Assembly: GCF_036884655.1 (NCBI RefSeq)
Contig: NC_088344.1
Span: 34,898,501 to 34,962,500 of the forward strand
Direction: 5' to 3'
Origin: Musa acuminata AAA Group
Taxonomy: Eukaryota; Streptophyta; Magnoliopsida; Zingiberales; Musaceae
DNA: 64,000 bases
This document shows, piece by piece, positions 1 to 11,553 of this stretch. How positions within the stretch are numbered: position 1 is the stretch's first letter; each line of letters opens with the position of its first letter. The position numbers and the translations under genes were made by a program. The notes beneath the pieces were generated by a model. The model searched no databases, had not been told where the DNA came from, and saw only the letters and a list, made by a program, of their open reading frames with translations.

Positions 1-2768
1 AATCATGGTGGTGATGCTATGAACATTTTAGGAAGCATCTTTTGTTAGCAAATAAAAAAGAGAAAACACTTGTGATGTTTCACATTGTATTTGTTTAGCT
101 TGTAAAGCTTCATTCACAAATTAAACAAGTTGATGGTGGTCGAAGACTGGTGTTGCGGATGTTAGGAGCCAAGAACTTACCATCATAAACTTGATATGTC
201 TGTGTATTTTAGGTAGGGAACCTAGAATTAATTATGTGTTGATTTGACCATGGCTGGTTTTGGCTGTGAATCACAAAGGTTAACTGTGACCAAGGTAGTA
301 TTGGTTCTTGAGAATGAGGGCTTAGGTAATAGTATTATCTTTCTTTTTTTTAAGAAATAAACAAGAACTTGTTTAAGTAGTTATCATAAAGGAATTCTTG
401 TCACAACGACTGTTTTTGTAACATAATGGTTCCTCAGGTTGGCTTATCTATTGTATTTGTGGGTGATATTATTGGATGGCCTAGTTAGTGTGTCAGCAAT
501 AACATCAGCCTTATCAGACACGTAATTATAGAGCAATAATAGGTCAACTAAATCTACGTTACATCATAGGCTTCTGGAACAATAGAGTATAATGTATCAG
601 AGGATGGTTAAATGTGTTAATCAATCATCTAGCATAAGATAATTCTAGTGACACTAAGATTGCTGGTGTTGACCAATAATGCACTCTAGAGGATATAGTT
701 TCGTTAAGATATAAGAAATTTGTGATAATTCACAAGTTATTCAAAACGAAAGCTTAGCACTGCTCACACTGGAAATGTGTACCACAAGATTTTGGTGTCC
801 CTAAGAGTCTCAAACTGGAAATTGATAACAGGTCTTGCACATGTCATTCTATGCAATATTACAAGCATTGTTGTTTCACATAGAATAACCCCATCAGTCT
901 GTTGGGCTGTCTTCAAGCTCCTATCGAAAAAACAGAAAAGAAGATAGCAGATACCAAGGTAATGGCAATACTACTACCATCAAGGCGGACCCGGCACATG
1001 AATCCATTGGAAGTGGGGGTCACATTTGCGGATCCACCAGATGAGAAGTTAGCTGCACGTTACATAAATGGACAAAATTTCAACTTATGGGTTTGCTTAA
1101 ATGTTTATTACACTATAAAATTTGTGCTAGAGGACAAACCTTTTGTAGCATTCATGAAGATAGCATAGTCTGGTGAGCTAGGAGATAATTTCAGAAGCTC
1201 TGCCGAACATGTATGTAAGGTGAGTTGTCACGACAATATTGTTGTAAATTATTCAGTTGATGGGGGAGAAGAATACGTTAGAAAAGTAGTGAGCGGAGCG
1301 ACAAACTAGTTTTGACAAAATTTGTTTGACCTTATGATGCCTAGCGTTAGTGCTTTAGCAAAATACATATAACAGTAACTTGAATATCAAAATCGTGTCA
1401 CTTCTAGATGTTTAGTTAGTATGATCATGTTCATGCAAAAGCATGCATGGTATATTAATTCACAAATAAATTGCAAACTATATTTACTATGCATACCACA
1501 AATCGTGTTATGTTACCAAAAAAAAAAGGAAAAAGTGACAACCAGCATGGGGAAATCATGAATTTTGATGATGACAATATAATAAATGGTACTTGTCATA
1601 ATTTGTAATTTTAGCTTTCTTTGATGTTGTTCAACCAGACATAGGACCAAATATTCAAATTAAAATTGATATTTGGTCTCTTGTTGGACCAGACCGTAAC
1701 TTTAAGTCGTTGCCTTTTTGCATTCAAACTTTCATCTTGTTATGCATAATTAACTATTCTTTTGAATGTAAAATGCACTCGAATATGCATAGATCTGCAT
1801 CGTTACTGTATGCATTTTCTATTATGCATACATGGAGGGTAAGGGACTAGAAGTTATACTTGTGGTCAAGGGGGGTTAAATTTTAGTCTGCTCAAGGAAT
1901 TGACCTCCTGGTCATAAATGTCTTATGACACTGTTGTGAGTGAATCAAATGGCCTAGCAAAGAAGTATGACAGGTAAAAGAAATTACAAGTTGTACTTTA
2001 AGGGGAGCTAAAAATAATAATCTTTGGAAAAAGAATGGATTATAGTAAAGTTGTCCTTCAAATCTTCAAATGTCATATGACACATGATGAAATCTTTATA
2101 GTATAGTATGGTCAAACAATTGATTAGCAGTAAAATTCACCTTCAAAATATTCCTGTAACTGGAATTTATTTAAAATTTGAAGCTAATATTTGTTTAGTT
2201 TGTTTGGAAGTCCATAAATGTCTTATGACATGTTTATGTTGGAAGTTTTATAGTCAATGGGAGTTAAAAAGATGCTGTTGGGCAAACATTTATTAGGAAT
2301 AACATTCACCTTCAAAACTTTCCTTGCATGCTATTTATTCAAGTTGTTTGACCACCATAAGATTCCAAGGTAAAAGACAGACAAAAATATCTGAGCCAAC
2401 TAGTCTAAACATGTATCTGTGTGAGCATAAAAGTTAATATAATGACCTGTAAGATGTGGCCAAAACCATCCAAAGCTCTTTTACCTTTTTAACTTTTTTT
2501 TTTTTTTTGTGGGGGGATGAGAAATTGAGAACCCTATCTAAAATTGTATTAAACTTCCTTTCCTCATGTAGTTGTGATCAAAAACTTGATCTACAAAACA
2601 TACCTTTCAAAGTCTGAAAATAATAGTATTGAATATAAGATCTTACACATGAATTAAGATAATGAATGATACAGCAGTCCCAACCGAAGTCCTGATACTA
2701 CATATAATAGCTTAGTGCAAGTGAAGCAATAAATCCTCTAAGCCCGTAAAGGCATAACCGTGCAAATA
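1..2768. other. Intergenic, no gene recognised
   Basis: AT-rich sequence with only short ORFs (the longest open stretch, about 88 codons near 902-1168, has no family resemblance I recognise and no splice context). An 18-base word is repeated exactly at 1913-1930 and 2213-2230, exactly 300 bases apart, and weaker similar segments follow near 2135 and 2305, so part of this stretch is an old local duplication. I see no RNA gene. Confidence 0.5.
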
Positions 2769-3276
2769 TCATCTGCCAGTTGAGTAGCCAAATCCTAATC
2801 TATTGCCAGTTTTAGTTAGTGTTAGTGCATCTGCAGACATATCCATATACATAAGCAACATGCATGGAAGAAAAATGTCTCACATATGCTGAATCAGCTC
2901 AAGTGTTAGCAACTAAAGTTAGTCACTTACTTGGGCAGTTACTGACGCTGGTGTTGGCAAGCTTGCAAGCATCTGGGAGCTGGAGGAGCCTGTCGAACTG
3001 CAGCCCAAGACTCTTGATGGTAGATGATCCACCATGGGTCTGCTGTATGATGTAGCAGAGGCAGACAGCATCAGCGTTTCTGATGTCCGTCACTGCACTG
3101 CAGCATGAGCTCGATGGTGCACTGGCCTTGGCAGTGGCATAGTCCATACATGAGGTCACCTTGGTGAACTCCTGTGAGCACTTCTGCTGGATGGAGGAGT
3201 CCTCACAGGTACTCAACCCTATTGCAGAGAACAGGAGGATGAAAGATAGGACAAAGGAGACAGTGGAACCAGCCAT
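2769..3276 (-). CDS. Non-specific lipid-transfer-protein-like secreted protein
   Basis: Small secreted protein with the eight-cysteine lipid-transfer/2S-albumin-type fold, expected to bind lipid in the apoplast. The first ATG is at 3276 and opens a hydrophobic signal peptide of about 24 residues. The cysteines run C-x9-C-x14-CC-x12-CxC-...-C-...-C, the pattern of LTPG/xylogen-type proteins. Read straight through, the ORF stops at 2923 (117 aa). However, a perfect donor (CAA then GTAAGT) begins at 2930 just before that stop, and an acceptor (TGTCTGCAG) ends at 2831. Splicing this 100-base intron gives exons 3276-2931 and 2830-2769 and a 135-residue protein with a basic 20-residue tail. Neither form has the hydrophobic GPI-anchor tail usual in LTPG proteins. 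A TATA-like CTATATGTA lies at 3341-3349. The family call is firm; the 3' end is inferred. Confidence 0.8.
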
Positions 3277-3968
3277 GGTCAGTGAGCTTTTGCTGTAACC
3301 GGAGAATGAGCTCAATGTTATCAGTTGCCAAGGAGCTGGTTACATATAGATCAATAGGTTTGTGATGAGAGAGGGAGGTAAATGTTTTGTGCATTGAATA
3401 GCAGTAATGGATCTGAGGCTGGCCTTGTGTTGTGGAGCTCTGATGAGGTTGTGAGTGTTTAATGTCGAGTAGTTGTGGCAGGTTTTGTAGGCACATGCAA
3501 TGGAGATAGGAGATCACTAAAACTTATTTGTTTTGTACTTGTAACCAATAAATATTGTTAAATGCTCCGAACAAACATTGAAGATTGCTGAACAAAGGAG
3601 ACCACATGAGGCATCAATTTTGGATTTTATCCCTTCTGATGCTAATGGGTTTTGTGTGGTTTTGGATAGGAATGAAAATGGATGTGATATTGGAACAAAG
3701 TGAATGAAATGTGGGATGGATTTTTCTTGATTAATGGATCATATTTGAATCATATGGTGAACTTGTAGAAACCAATCACTGATACAATGCCTACTAGAAC
3801 TTAACTTGATACAATGAATCTACTGTAAACCCAGTTTTGATATGGGTAAGGGAATCATGGAAGAGAAGAGAAAGAGAAGAGTAGAGAAGGGGGATGTGAG
3901 ACTTGGGACTTGCATCCATCTTTATTGATCTGACACTGCCCACACTGACTCTTAACATGTTGGGCGTC
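3277..3968. other. Intergenic spacer and 3' flank
   Basis: The right part of the lipid-transfer gene's promoter (TATA-like at 3341-3349) is followed by AT-rich DNA. AATAAA on the minus strand at 3921-3926 sits about 43 bases beyond the stop of the minus-strand ORF at 3969-4166 and could be its polyadenylation signal. Nothing else is recognised. Confidence 0.4.
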
Positions 3969-4166
3969 TCAGACATCATCATTTACTCCCTTGGATACGA
4001 CAGGTGTAATGGAGTGTTGCTGCTGCTCCTCACCGGTGAAGGCATCGACTGGGTCACCCCTGCAAAGGTTCAGGGCTGAGGTGGTCTCCCGGGAGACCTC
4101 CACGCTGCTACGGTCATCGGGTCTGTGGAAGTCGATGTCACCCCTGACGGTCTCAAGGTCCTCTCG
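3969..4166 (-). CDS. Unidentified ORF, possible terminal exon or gene remnant
   Basis: An open minus-strand frame of 65 codons ends in TGA at 3969 and is followed by AATAAA at 3926-3921. It begins just after an in-frame TAA at 4169-4167 and lacks a start codon, so it would have to be a terminal exon (a possible acceptor AG lies near 4159) or a remnant. The reading is acidic and low in hydrophobic residues, with a GDPVDAF segment followed by a Glu/Gln-rich stretch. I do not recognise the family. No convincing upstream exon was found at 4.2-4.7 kb, although short minus-strand ORFs exist there. It could also be chance in a GC-rich stretch. Confidence 0.25.
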   Translation of the reverse strand, partial: REDLETVRGDIDFHRPDDRSSVEVSRETTSALNLCRGDPVDAFTGEEQQQHSITPVVSKGVNDDV

Positions 4167-4803
4167 TTAACCTGAAGCAGGAAGCATTCATTGAAGGCAG
4201 ACCGAGGAGGATGGCTTCGACGCAGGCTCGAGCGGGTCGGGTTGGGTTGTCGACGTCAGTTCGGTTGGTACAAACATCAAGTTTGAAGATCTCCCATTGA
4301 TTGCAAGGTTTGTCCTTTTACATTTGCTCCTCCGTCTACTGCTGCATGCATCTAACTCGCGGTTTGTAGTTTCTATGTCACAGATGCTTCGGACTCGTGC
4401 CATGTACGTGGATAATAAGCATCAAGGTATTGGAGAAGACTCAAAGCGAGGATTCGAGGGTGATTTGAAGGAGTTATGCAGGCAAAGAGAACTTCGAGTA
4501 GGGAGAAGCAACGGGGATTGCAATGACTTGGAAAGCAACAGTGCAGCAGAAGCGGATAGGATCGAGGGAGGGACGTCTGGAAGTGAAGCTGGAGACGACA
4601 AAGCTTCTGGCTGCGTGAAACGTGCCATCTGACCGCGTCCGGCATGGATTGTTCCCACCTAGGAGTCTTGGACCTACTCCCCACCCACCTCCCTACAGAG
4701 AGGAAAAGAGCGCGCCTCTTTTGGCTTCGGTCGATGTGGTAGAGGTATCGAAATCACTCCTTTTCGGTTGATTTTGCTAATCTTTGGGGAAAGTTCTAAT
4801 CGT

Positions 4804-5010
4804 GGGCAGCAAGAGAAAGAAGCGGAAGAGGGGAAGGAGAAGGTGGAGCAGGGGGAGCCAAGTGAGGATGGAGGTGGCAATGGAGACGTAAAGGGGGGGA
4901 GGAAAGAAGGCATCCGATAAGCCCCCGGAGAAGGTGGTGATGAAGGTCTACAGGCGCTGCGAGGTGCGCTCGAGGAAGGTGTTTGGATTGGAAGGTGAGG
5001 AGGAGGTCAT
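4804..5010 (+). pseudogene. Decayed heavy-metal-associated (HMA/HIPP-like) domain fragment
   Basis: A Glu/Lys-rich segment (4804-4916) is followed, in a different frame, by KPPEKVVMKVYRRCE and then a Lys/Arg-rich stretch ending in GEEEV (4918-5007). This matches the start of plant HIPP proteins, where an acidic/lysine-rich N-terminus leads to a VVMKVYMHCEGC-type metal site. The second cysteine of the CxxC metal motif is replaced, the two parts are out of frame across a G7 run, and nothing recognisable as the rest of a HIPP follows. It is therefore read as a broken fragment. Similarity was judged by eye and only about 30 residues carry the signal. Confidence 0.4.
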
Positions 5011-5379
5011 TTCTGTTCGTTTATTGTGTTTCTGCATGCTTTTTGGATGGTGTGTTACATTTGAATTAGCCCCTTCTTAATGGTCTGATCTTTGATCACA
5101 CATAACATGTGTTTTGGTATTGATGTTACTCCGGCAATGCACCACCAAAACACCTCATCTTAGCTAGCTGAATCAAAACAATAGCAGATGGCTCAACAAG
5201 AAGAAAGACATAACAATGCTGATGATACACACAACTTCAATGTCCTAATAATGAATTTTATGAACTTCATTTGCAGAACAAATTCAAAACAAATGATTCT
5301 CAACTGTGTAGTGAATGATTGGTGTAATGAAAACACAGTGCTGCTGTTATACGTGAAACTAAAGATGTTTTAATGGAGT

Positions 5380-8173
5380 TTAGATGCAGTCCTTGCGTTG
5401 CCATTCTGCTCTTGCTCGGACTATCTCTGCTTTGTCCTCTTGCAGGCGAAGCAGGTGTGTGCTTCCCAATACTGCTTTGCATGAACTTATACTCGTAGGG
5501 TATTCCTCGGTTTCACCTGTTGTCATGCTTGTGAGGGACTCAAGCAAATTAGACTGTCGGCATTCCCTGCGGTACTCAAGTGTCATGCTGGTGAGATGAT
5601 AGTCCTCTAGCACATTCATCGGCACGCTCTGCAACAGGTAGCAAACAGTTGCATTCAAGTTACTAATCATCCAGTGTGAAATGTATAAGTTTAAGTACCT
5701 GGCATGTTCTCATTTTCTTGATATATTTGAACAGGGTTGGTTGAAGTTGTCGACATGCTGGTCAATTATGAGGATCTAGCATTGTACTGGGGATATGCGT
5801 GTGAGGTAATTTTGCATTTGGGTTTAGTTTCTTTTCCTCGACTTAATTGGAAAAAAAACAAATAGCTTCAAGTTTGGTTCATTTCTTCTTCAAGAGAACT
5901 CCAATATGCGCAGAACAAGTTCTTAAGTTTGTAAGGTTAGATCACTTTTGTAAATTTTAATGACCGATCCGATAGGTAATTATTTACTTGTAGAGCTCAC
6001 ATTGAGTGAAATTTTGAAATGTTAAAAAAGTCATTTGTTATTCTCATTCAGGTAAGAAGTTAATTACCTCCAAAATCCATCCAATGTACTTTACGTTGTT
6101 TACATGCTGATTGACATCCATGTCGCTCCACCTTGGCTAAATCACACGAAATAAATGTGTTAACTCTGCTGATCACTTCTATGTGCATTTTGCTGATCTA
6201 ATTCAATGTAACTAGATTTTCGACGGTGTTACTTGTCGAAAAACACTACTTATGTTGATCGTCTCTAATAGTACCCAACAAGAGTATGTGCACTTACTTC
6301 TAAGCCTGATCTGATGTTCTCTGCAGTGTCTTTGGTCAATTTGTTGATATTTTCATTGTCGCAACTACCATAAAGAAATACTCTCCTGTCCAAGTAGAAG
6401 GGTTTTACCTCTTCCCTCACCTGTTCGGGTGTCTTAGACAACCTCCTTGTTTCTCTATTCATCATTACCCAGTTGCTGCATTTGTGGATAAGAAAAAGTT
6501 GAGGGGACGGTATTTTGCTGATACGAGCAATTGTAGATCTACCTTGTAGCTCTTGTTATTATCTGTTGGGTGCTATAATCTCGGATTATCCAGTCTCTGC
6601 GCATACCGTTCTTCCCAGATGCTGCAACCCAAGTATCAATCTCGACCACATCTCCCCTGAAACCATTTATTTCATTGGTCGTTAGAACACATTTATCTTA
6701 GAATCCCAGTCCATAGTACTAACATTGTGATAAAATAGAGAAATAGCACTAAAGATATTCATGCCTTGTTATGTTCATCTACAGAGCTAACCATTTTGTA
6801 TATGCTTTGTTTTCATGGTACATTATGCATTTCTAGTTGATTCTTCTTGGCTCTAATATTAGCATTTGGTTGAAAGCACGTAAATATAAAGTTTAGAAGG
6901 AAGACAATATTTGCTATTGATGTGGAGTGCAAATTCAAATGTAAATTTGTCGCATAAGCAGGTGAATGCTTTCTTGGAAATAAGACTATGAACCGGGAGC
7001 TGCAGATATAAATATATCTTAAGGCAAGGATAGGTCTAACATACCATCTGCTGTACTTGTCAACTTGAATGTTGATTCGAGTAACAACCCATATAAGCTT
7101 CCTGAGGCTCATCTCATGTGTTGCGCCAAACCCGTCGCTGGCTAGGCCAGAGCTCATGACATGGTTGAGAGCTGTCTCCTGCACTTGTTAGTCACCAGCA
7201 CAAGAAGATTAAACACACACTATGAAGTGTTGAACACAACACTAATAGCAGAAACTTGTATGATATGCTTGTGAAAGTAGACTTTCACTACATAATTCGA
7301 TAGCACATAATGAGATGAACATGTTAGGAGCTAAGGGCTTCAAATCATTCACCTTCTCTTCATCAAAACATTGTGCTCATGAACTTTCAGATGTGTCTTA
7401 TGAAGTTAATTATCATCTGCTAATGGTGTCCAAGGACATACAACTTTTTGACATGCAATTCATTGAATTCTTTGTGATTGGTTATGTTTGACACAAGTTT
7501 TTAGTGCAAGAAATATTAGGATGTGAAACTTGTAGCATGATGAAGACAGCTGATTTAGTGGGTTTGATTACAGAATGTGTATAGAAGGATGAAAACATTC
7601 CATAGCCGTAAGACAGAAATATAATCCTCAGTATTCTATGCTTTGTTTCTTAGACTGTAATGTTATGTTTGAACTCTGCAAACTTTTTATGTGCAGAGAG
7701 AAAAGAAGATGATGGTATGCAAACAAAAAGTAGAAGTGGAGCACCTGCAGGAGATTCATGAGGGTCTCCATGGTTGCAGTTTTGTCAGGGCCAATCTCAT
7801 AAGATCTGATCACAAAGGTCTGCCTGTAAACAAATCTGTCCTCCACGAACCTCCCGAGCTTGAAGGCATTCACTGACACCATCCCACCTCCATCACCTGC
7901 CCCAAACACTGCAGTGCCCGTACCCATGGATGAAGGAGCCTCACTCCCATGCACCACCCCATTCACCTTCCTGCCATTCACTCTATCCACACTCACTTGC
8001 TTCCTACCTCCGCCACTGACCTCCGCGCACAATCCCTTTACCTTCCCCTTCCTTCGCCAGCCGACGACAGCAGTCGCAGTCGCAGACGAAGCTTCTGCCT
8101 TCTTCACCGGCCATGGCCTACGTAGGTGCAAGCTGCTGCCTCTACCGGAGGTCGCCGACATCGGCATTGCCAT
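5380..8173 (-). CDS. FATB: Acyl-ACP thioesterase, FATB type, plastid
   Basis: Hydrolyses acyl-ACP in the plastid stroma to release free fatty acids, ending chain elongation. Six exons: 8173-7745, 7178-7045, 6656-6543, 6475-6298, 6136-6068, 5628-5380, giving 390 residues; exons 2 and 3 have the 134- and 114-base sizes I recall for FATB genes. The hot-dog domain begins at RSYEIGPDKTATMETL (about residue 120). Exon 5 carries the catalytic Asn/His segment DMDVNQHVNNVKYIGW, and exon 6 carries EYRREC with the conserved Cys. The N-terminus is Ser/Ala/Arg-rich, consistent with a transit peptide. Unusually, the hydrophobic helix that most FATB proteins have between transit peptide and catalytic domain is missing; a Gly-rich stretch takes its place. 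The protein is also divergent near the C-terminus. It could be a FATB-like paralogue rather than the main palmitoyl-ACP enzyme. ATG at 8173 is the first Met of the frame. Confidence 0.88.
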
Positions 8174-8614
8174 CGATGGAGTTATTGTCTTACCGGAGTA
8201 TCCATGCTGCAGGGGTATGGGAGAGGAAAGACGATGAGTCAGTGCAACAACTCGAAGACCTTAAGAACAGAAAGAATACAAGAAAAGCTTAGCTTGTTTG
8301 ATGAGAGAAATAGAAGGGATGGGGAATGCAGCTCAACCACCTCAATGGATGGAGGAGAGGAAGAGGAGCACGCCATTACAGGAGATCTCTCATCTACTGG
8401 TTATGCATTGGTGGTTTGCCTTAGTATTAGGGAGTGAAAGGAGGAGGGTTGGCTGGTAGTAGCAGCTCACCTGCCTTCACCACCCAAACATTCAACCCAA
8501 ATCTTCCTTGCTCGTATTAGATCCTCCAAACACTTGCCCACAGTGGTCACGTGATCACTACCATCATCTCTTCCCCACAAACATAATATTTATCTCAATG
8601 TTGCTTGCAAAATC

Positions 8615-8848
<234 letters not shown>

Positions 8849-9166
8849 CTTCAATAACAGTTGGTTTGCATCAGCTGTCCATTATATCATACTAATCATC
8901 TTCAATAATAATTATATGATAATTTACCTCAACCAAAAAAAAAAAGATTTTTATTAGGCTAATCTGTCTCTGCTGTTCACATAAACCATAAAAATTAGGA
9001 ATTTTAATGAAAGACAATAATCGAGTATATAGATAGACATATGTGCCTCTAAATTTTAATTAAAAAAACCTCTAGAGAAAATTATTATGATGTAAAAGAA
9101 ATTAATATTGACACAAACCATGAATTTATAAAGACCAAGCAATCTTAGATTTAAATTGATTGCGAT

Positions 9167-9499
9167 CTACTTTTGAAGAAAAGAAGACAGCATATAGAAA
9201 AAAGGATTCAGCAGGAATGCCTGGAGATTGATGAAATCCCAATCATCATCCACTGGATTTTCCTCATCCTCTCGCGTGCACGAATCTTGATGCCCGTGAT
9301 TCTGCTCCCCCCAAGCAAAGCATGGTAGAGGAAGGCGGATCACATTCGAATTGCACACAGACAAAGCATGGTTGAGGAGTTGCATGTGAGCTGGGAATGA
9401 GACGTCAACGACTGCTGCCCTATCCATGTCTCGACTGTGGGAAGCAAACGGCGGCAACAAGTCGGAGCACAGCAGAAGAGCCATGGCACGCTTCATCAT
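9167..9499 (-). CDS. Isolated hypothetical ORF (110 aa)
   Basis: ATG-started minus-strand frame with mixed composition and an acidic segment (REDEENPVDDD) near residue 80. No signal peptide, membrane helix or motif is recognised. It lies alone in an AT-rich intergenic region, yet is itself less AT-rich than its flanks, which makes a decayed exon possible. No splice partner was found. Real coding status is doubtful. Confidence 0.15.
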   Translation of the reverse strand: MMKRAMALLLCSDLLPPFASHSRDMDRAAVVDVSFPAHMQLLNHALSVCNSNVIRLPLPCFAWGEQNHGHQDSCTREDEENPVDDDWDFINLQAFLLNPFFYMLSSFLQK

Positions 9500-9634
9500 C
9501 TTTGATTGAATTGTCAGCTCCTACGATGAAGAGAAAGCCAACACCGTAGAGACATGCCAACCTTTAAGTCAGAGCTGCAAGGCCTGCAAAGTTGACATGC
9601 TGATGAAGAAGATTACAATATGCTTCCTTCAATT

Positions 9635-9635
9635 G

Positions 9636-9668
<33 letters not shown>

Positions 9669-9674
9669 TCTCTA
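9635..9674. repeat. (CT)n microsatellite
   Basis: Alternating CT with one CA interruption near 9662. Intergenic. Confidence 0.9.
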
Positions 9675-11337
9675 TTTCTTCCTCAAAATGATATGATTTT
9701 AGTTGGACTGATACATAAAATTTCAAATGCAAATAATATGGATTATGAATTTAAGACGATATTAGAACGAAACATTTATATTCAGATATTATTAACATGA
9801 CAATTGATCATCAAATTGTGTCATAGAGTTGGCTCGAGTCGATTCGTTTTTCCAAGATTATTATGTCTTATGAATGAGATCTCCAAAGGAGTTGATCACT
9901 TATATAGAACAATTTGTTCTACGTAAGTCTCTCAATCTATAAACCTAATGCCAAGAGTGCCTTCGAGAAGACCACTTCATACTTAAGCTAGCAAAAATGT
10001 CTAGAATGAGAGCCAAAAGAAAGCTTTAGTTTAGATAGAATGGTGTGAAGAATAAATTTGAAACAAAACATATTTCAAAGAATATTCTTTCCTCAAGCTT
10101 ATATTAAGCCGATTGTCTCTACATGTTAAATTATAATCGAATTGAGTTATTGACTATATCAAATATATTAGTTATATTATCGATCAATTCAAAGGATTAA
10201 CATCAAGCTACCATCCACAAGTTTATGAAGACAATGACATTGATAACAAGTTAAAAAGGAATAATACTAAGTTAAAGGAATCCACATCTTTAATGTGGAT
10301 GGCCTTTTTCTATATCCAAACTCAAAAGAAAAATCATGATCCAAGTCCACATCTAACAAAGGTCACCTTCCTCACGAGTGGATGAGAGAGTATTTTGTGT
10401 CATTTTCTTGAATTGGCTTCTGACAATAACTGAGAGCCATGGAGTCATGTAAACAAGAAAAAGGAAGCACCCATTCATTGATGCACCACCTGCTGCAACA
10501 CAAAACTGTAGCCTAAATCCACCACCCTCCACCAACTCTAGTGGAGTCTCCAAAGGCTCGCATGTAATGGCCAGGAAAAAAGCAACCACAGCAGCTCAGC
10601 AGGCCGAGAACTGTCAGAAACCTTCCAACAACAGTGCCACTTGAGGCAGGAGCAACAACGCTGAACTATTGCAACATTTCTGTCATGTTGGTTGTTGGCT
10701 TCAGTTCCCCCTTTCCCCCTGTCAGTTCCAATTCTGCTCTCTCTCTCTCTCTCTCTGTGTGCTCTCATTTCACACACAGTGTCAGTCAGCATATAAGTAA
10801 GTGGAAGAATGGCCCTGTCAATGGGGACCAACTTATCCTAGCAGCCACTTGTGTAGTGCCATGAGGTCACTCGAGCGCAATCTTTGAAATGGAGTCCCTT
10901 GCAAGTGATGCAGCTGGAATGCTGAAAGCAATCATAACCCACAATTGGTGAACGGAGGTAACCATGGGAGCAGCAATGATGAGATGGGAATCCAATCCAT
11001 ATAGTGTAGGGAAGGTGATTTGACAATGGTCTCTTCTCAGGGGCAGTCACAGGGTAGCCTTGACAGCTCCCGCAAGACCCAGCATGGCAAGGAACATAGA
11101 CCTGCACAGGAGGGGGAAACTTTGCAAGGAAAAAAAACCATAAAGACCGAAGCAGAAGTAAAACCTTTCTTTCACTTGCCAGCATCAACGAAGACCAATG
11201 ATATCTTGGTCTTTCTTTTACCACACCTGCTCTCTTCTCCATTTTCACCACCCCTTGCATCATGTAGAACATTTGGGGAAGTAGGTATCTTGGTTTTCAC
11301 CTGCCATCTTCTTCTTTATGCTGTTGACCCAACGCTC

Positions 11338-11339
11338 TT

Positions 11340-11370
<31 letters not shown>

Positions 11371-11553
11371 CTTTCTTCAGTTCCAAAAGCTATTTCAAGT
11401 TTCAACCGCAGACTGATTCGCCAGTCAGTGGCAGAATCCTTCTGAGGTCTCATGGGAGCATAGTTCCTCACTTGTTACCTCTCCTCTCTCTCCTCCATCT
11501 CACCATTCAAGGCCCCAAAATTCCACCTTTCCTTCTTCTCCCACCTCCCTTTC
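11338..11553 (+). promoter_or_regulatory. TCP20 5' leader region with CT tract and short uORF
   Basis: A (CT)n tract at about 11338-11361 is followed by pyrimidine-rich sequence up to the TCP20 start, the type of CT-rich core promoter/leader common in plants lacking a clear TATA box. A three-codon upstream ORF (ATG GGA GCA TAG) lies at 11452-11463 and would be in the leader if transcription starts near the CT tract. The transcription start is inferred. Confidence 0.4.

Noticed and set aside
10353..10831. Minus-strand ORFs upstream of TCP20
   Set aside because: They overlap a CT microsatellite and each other and show no domain; treated as intergenic.
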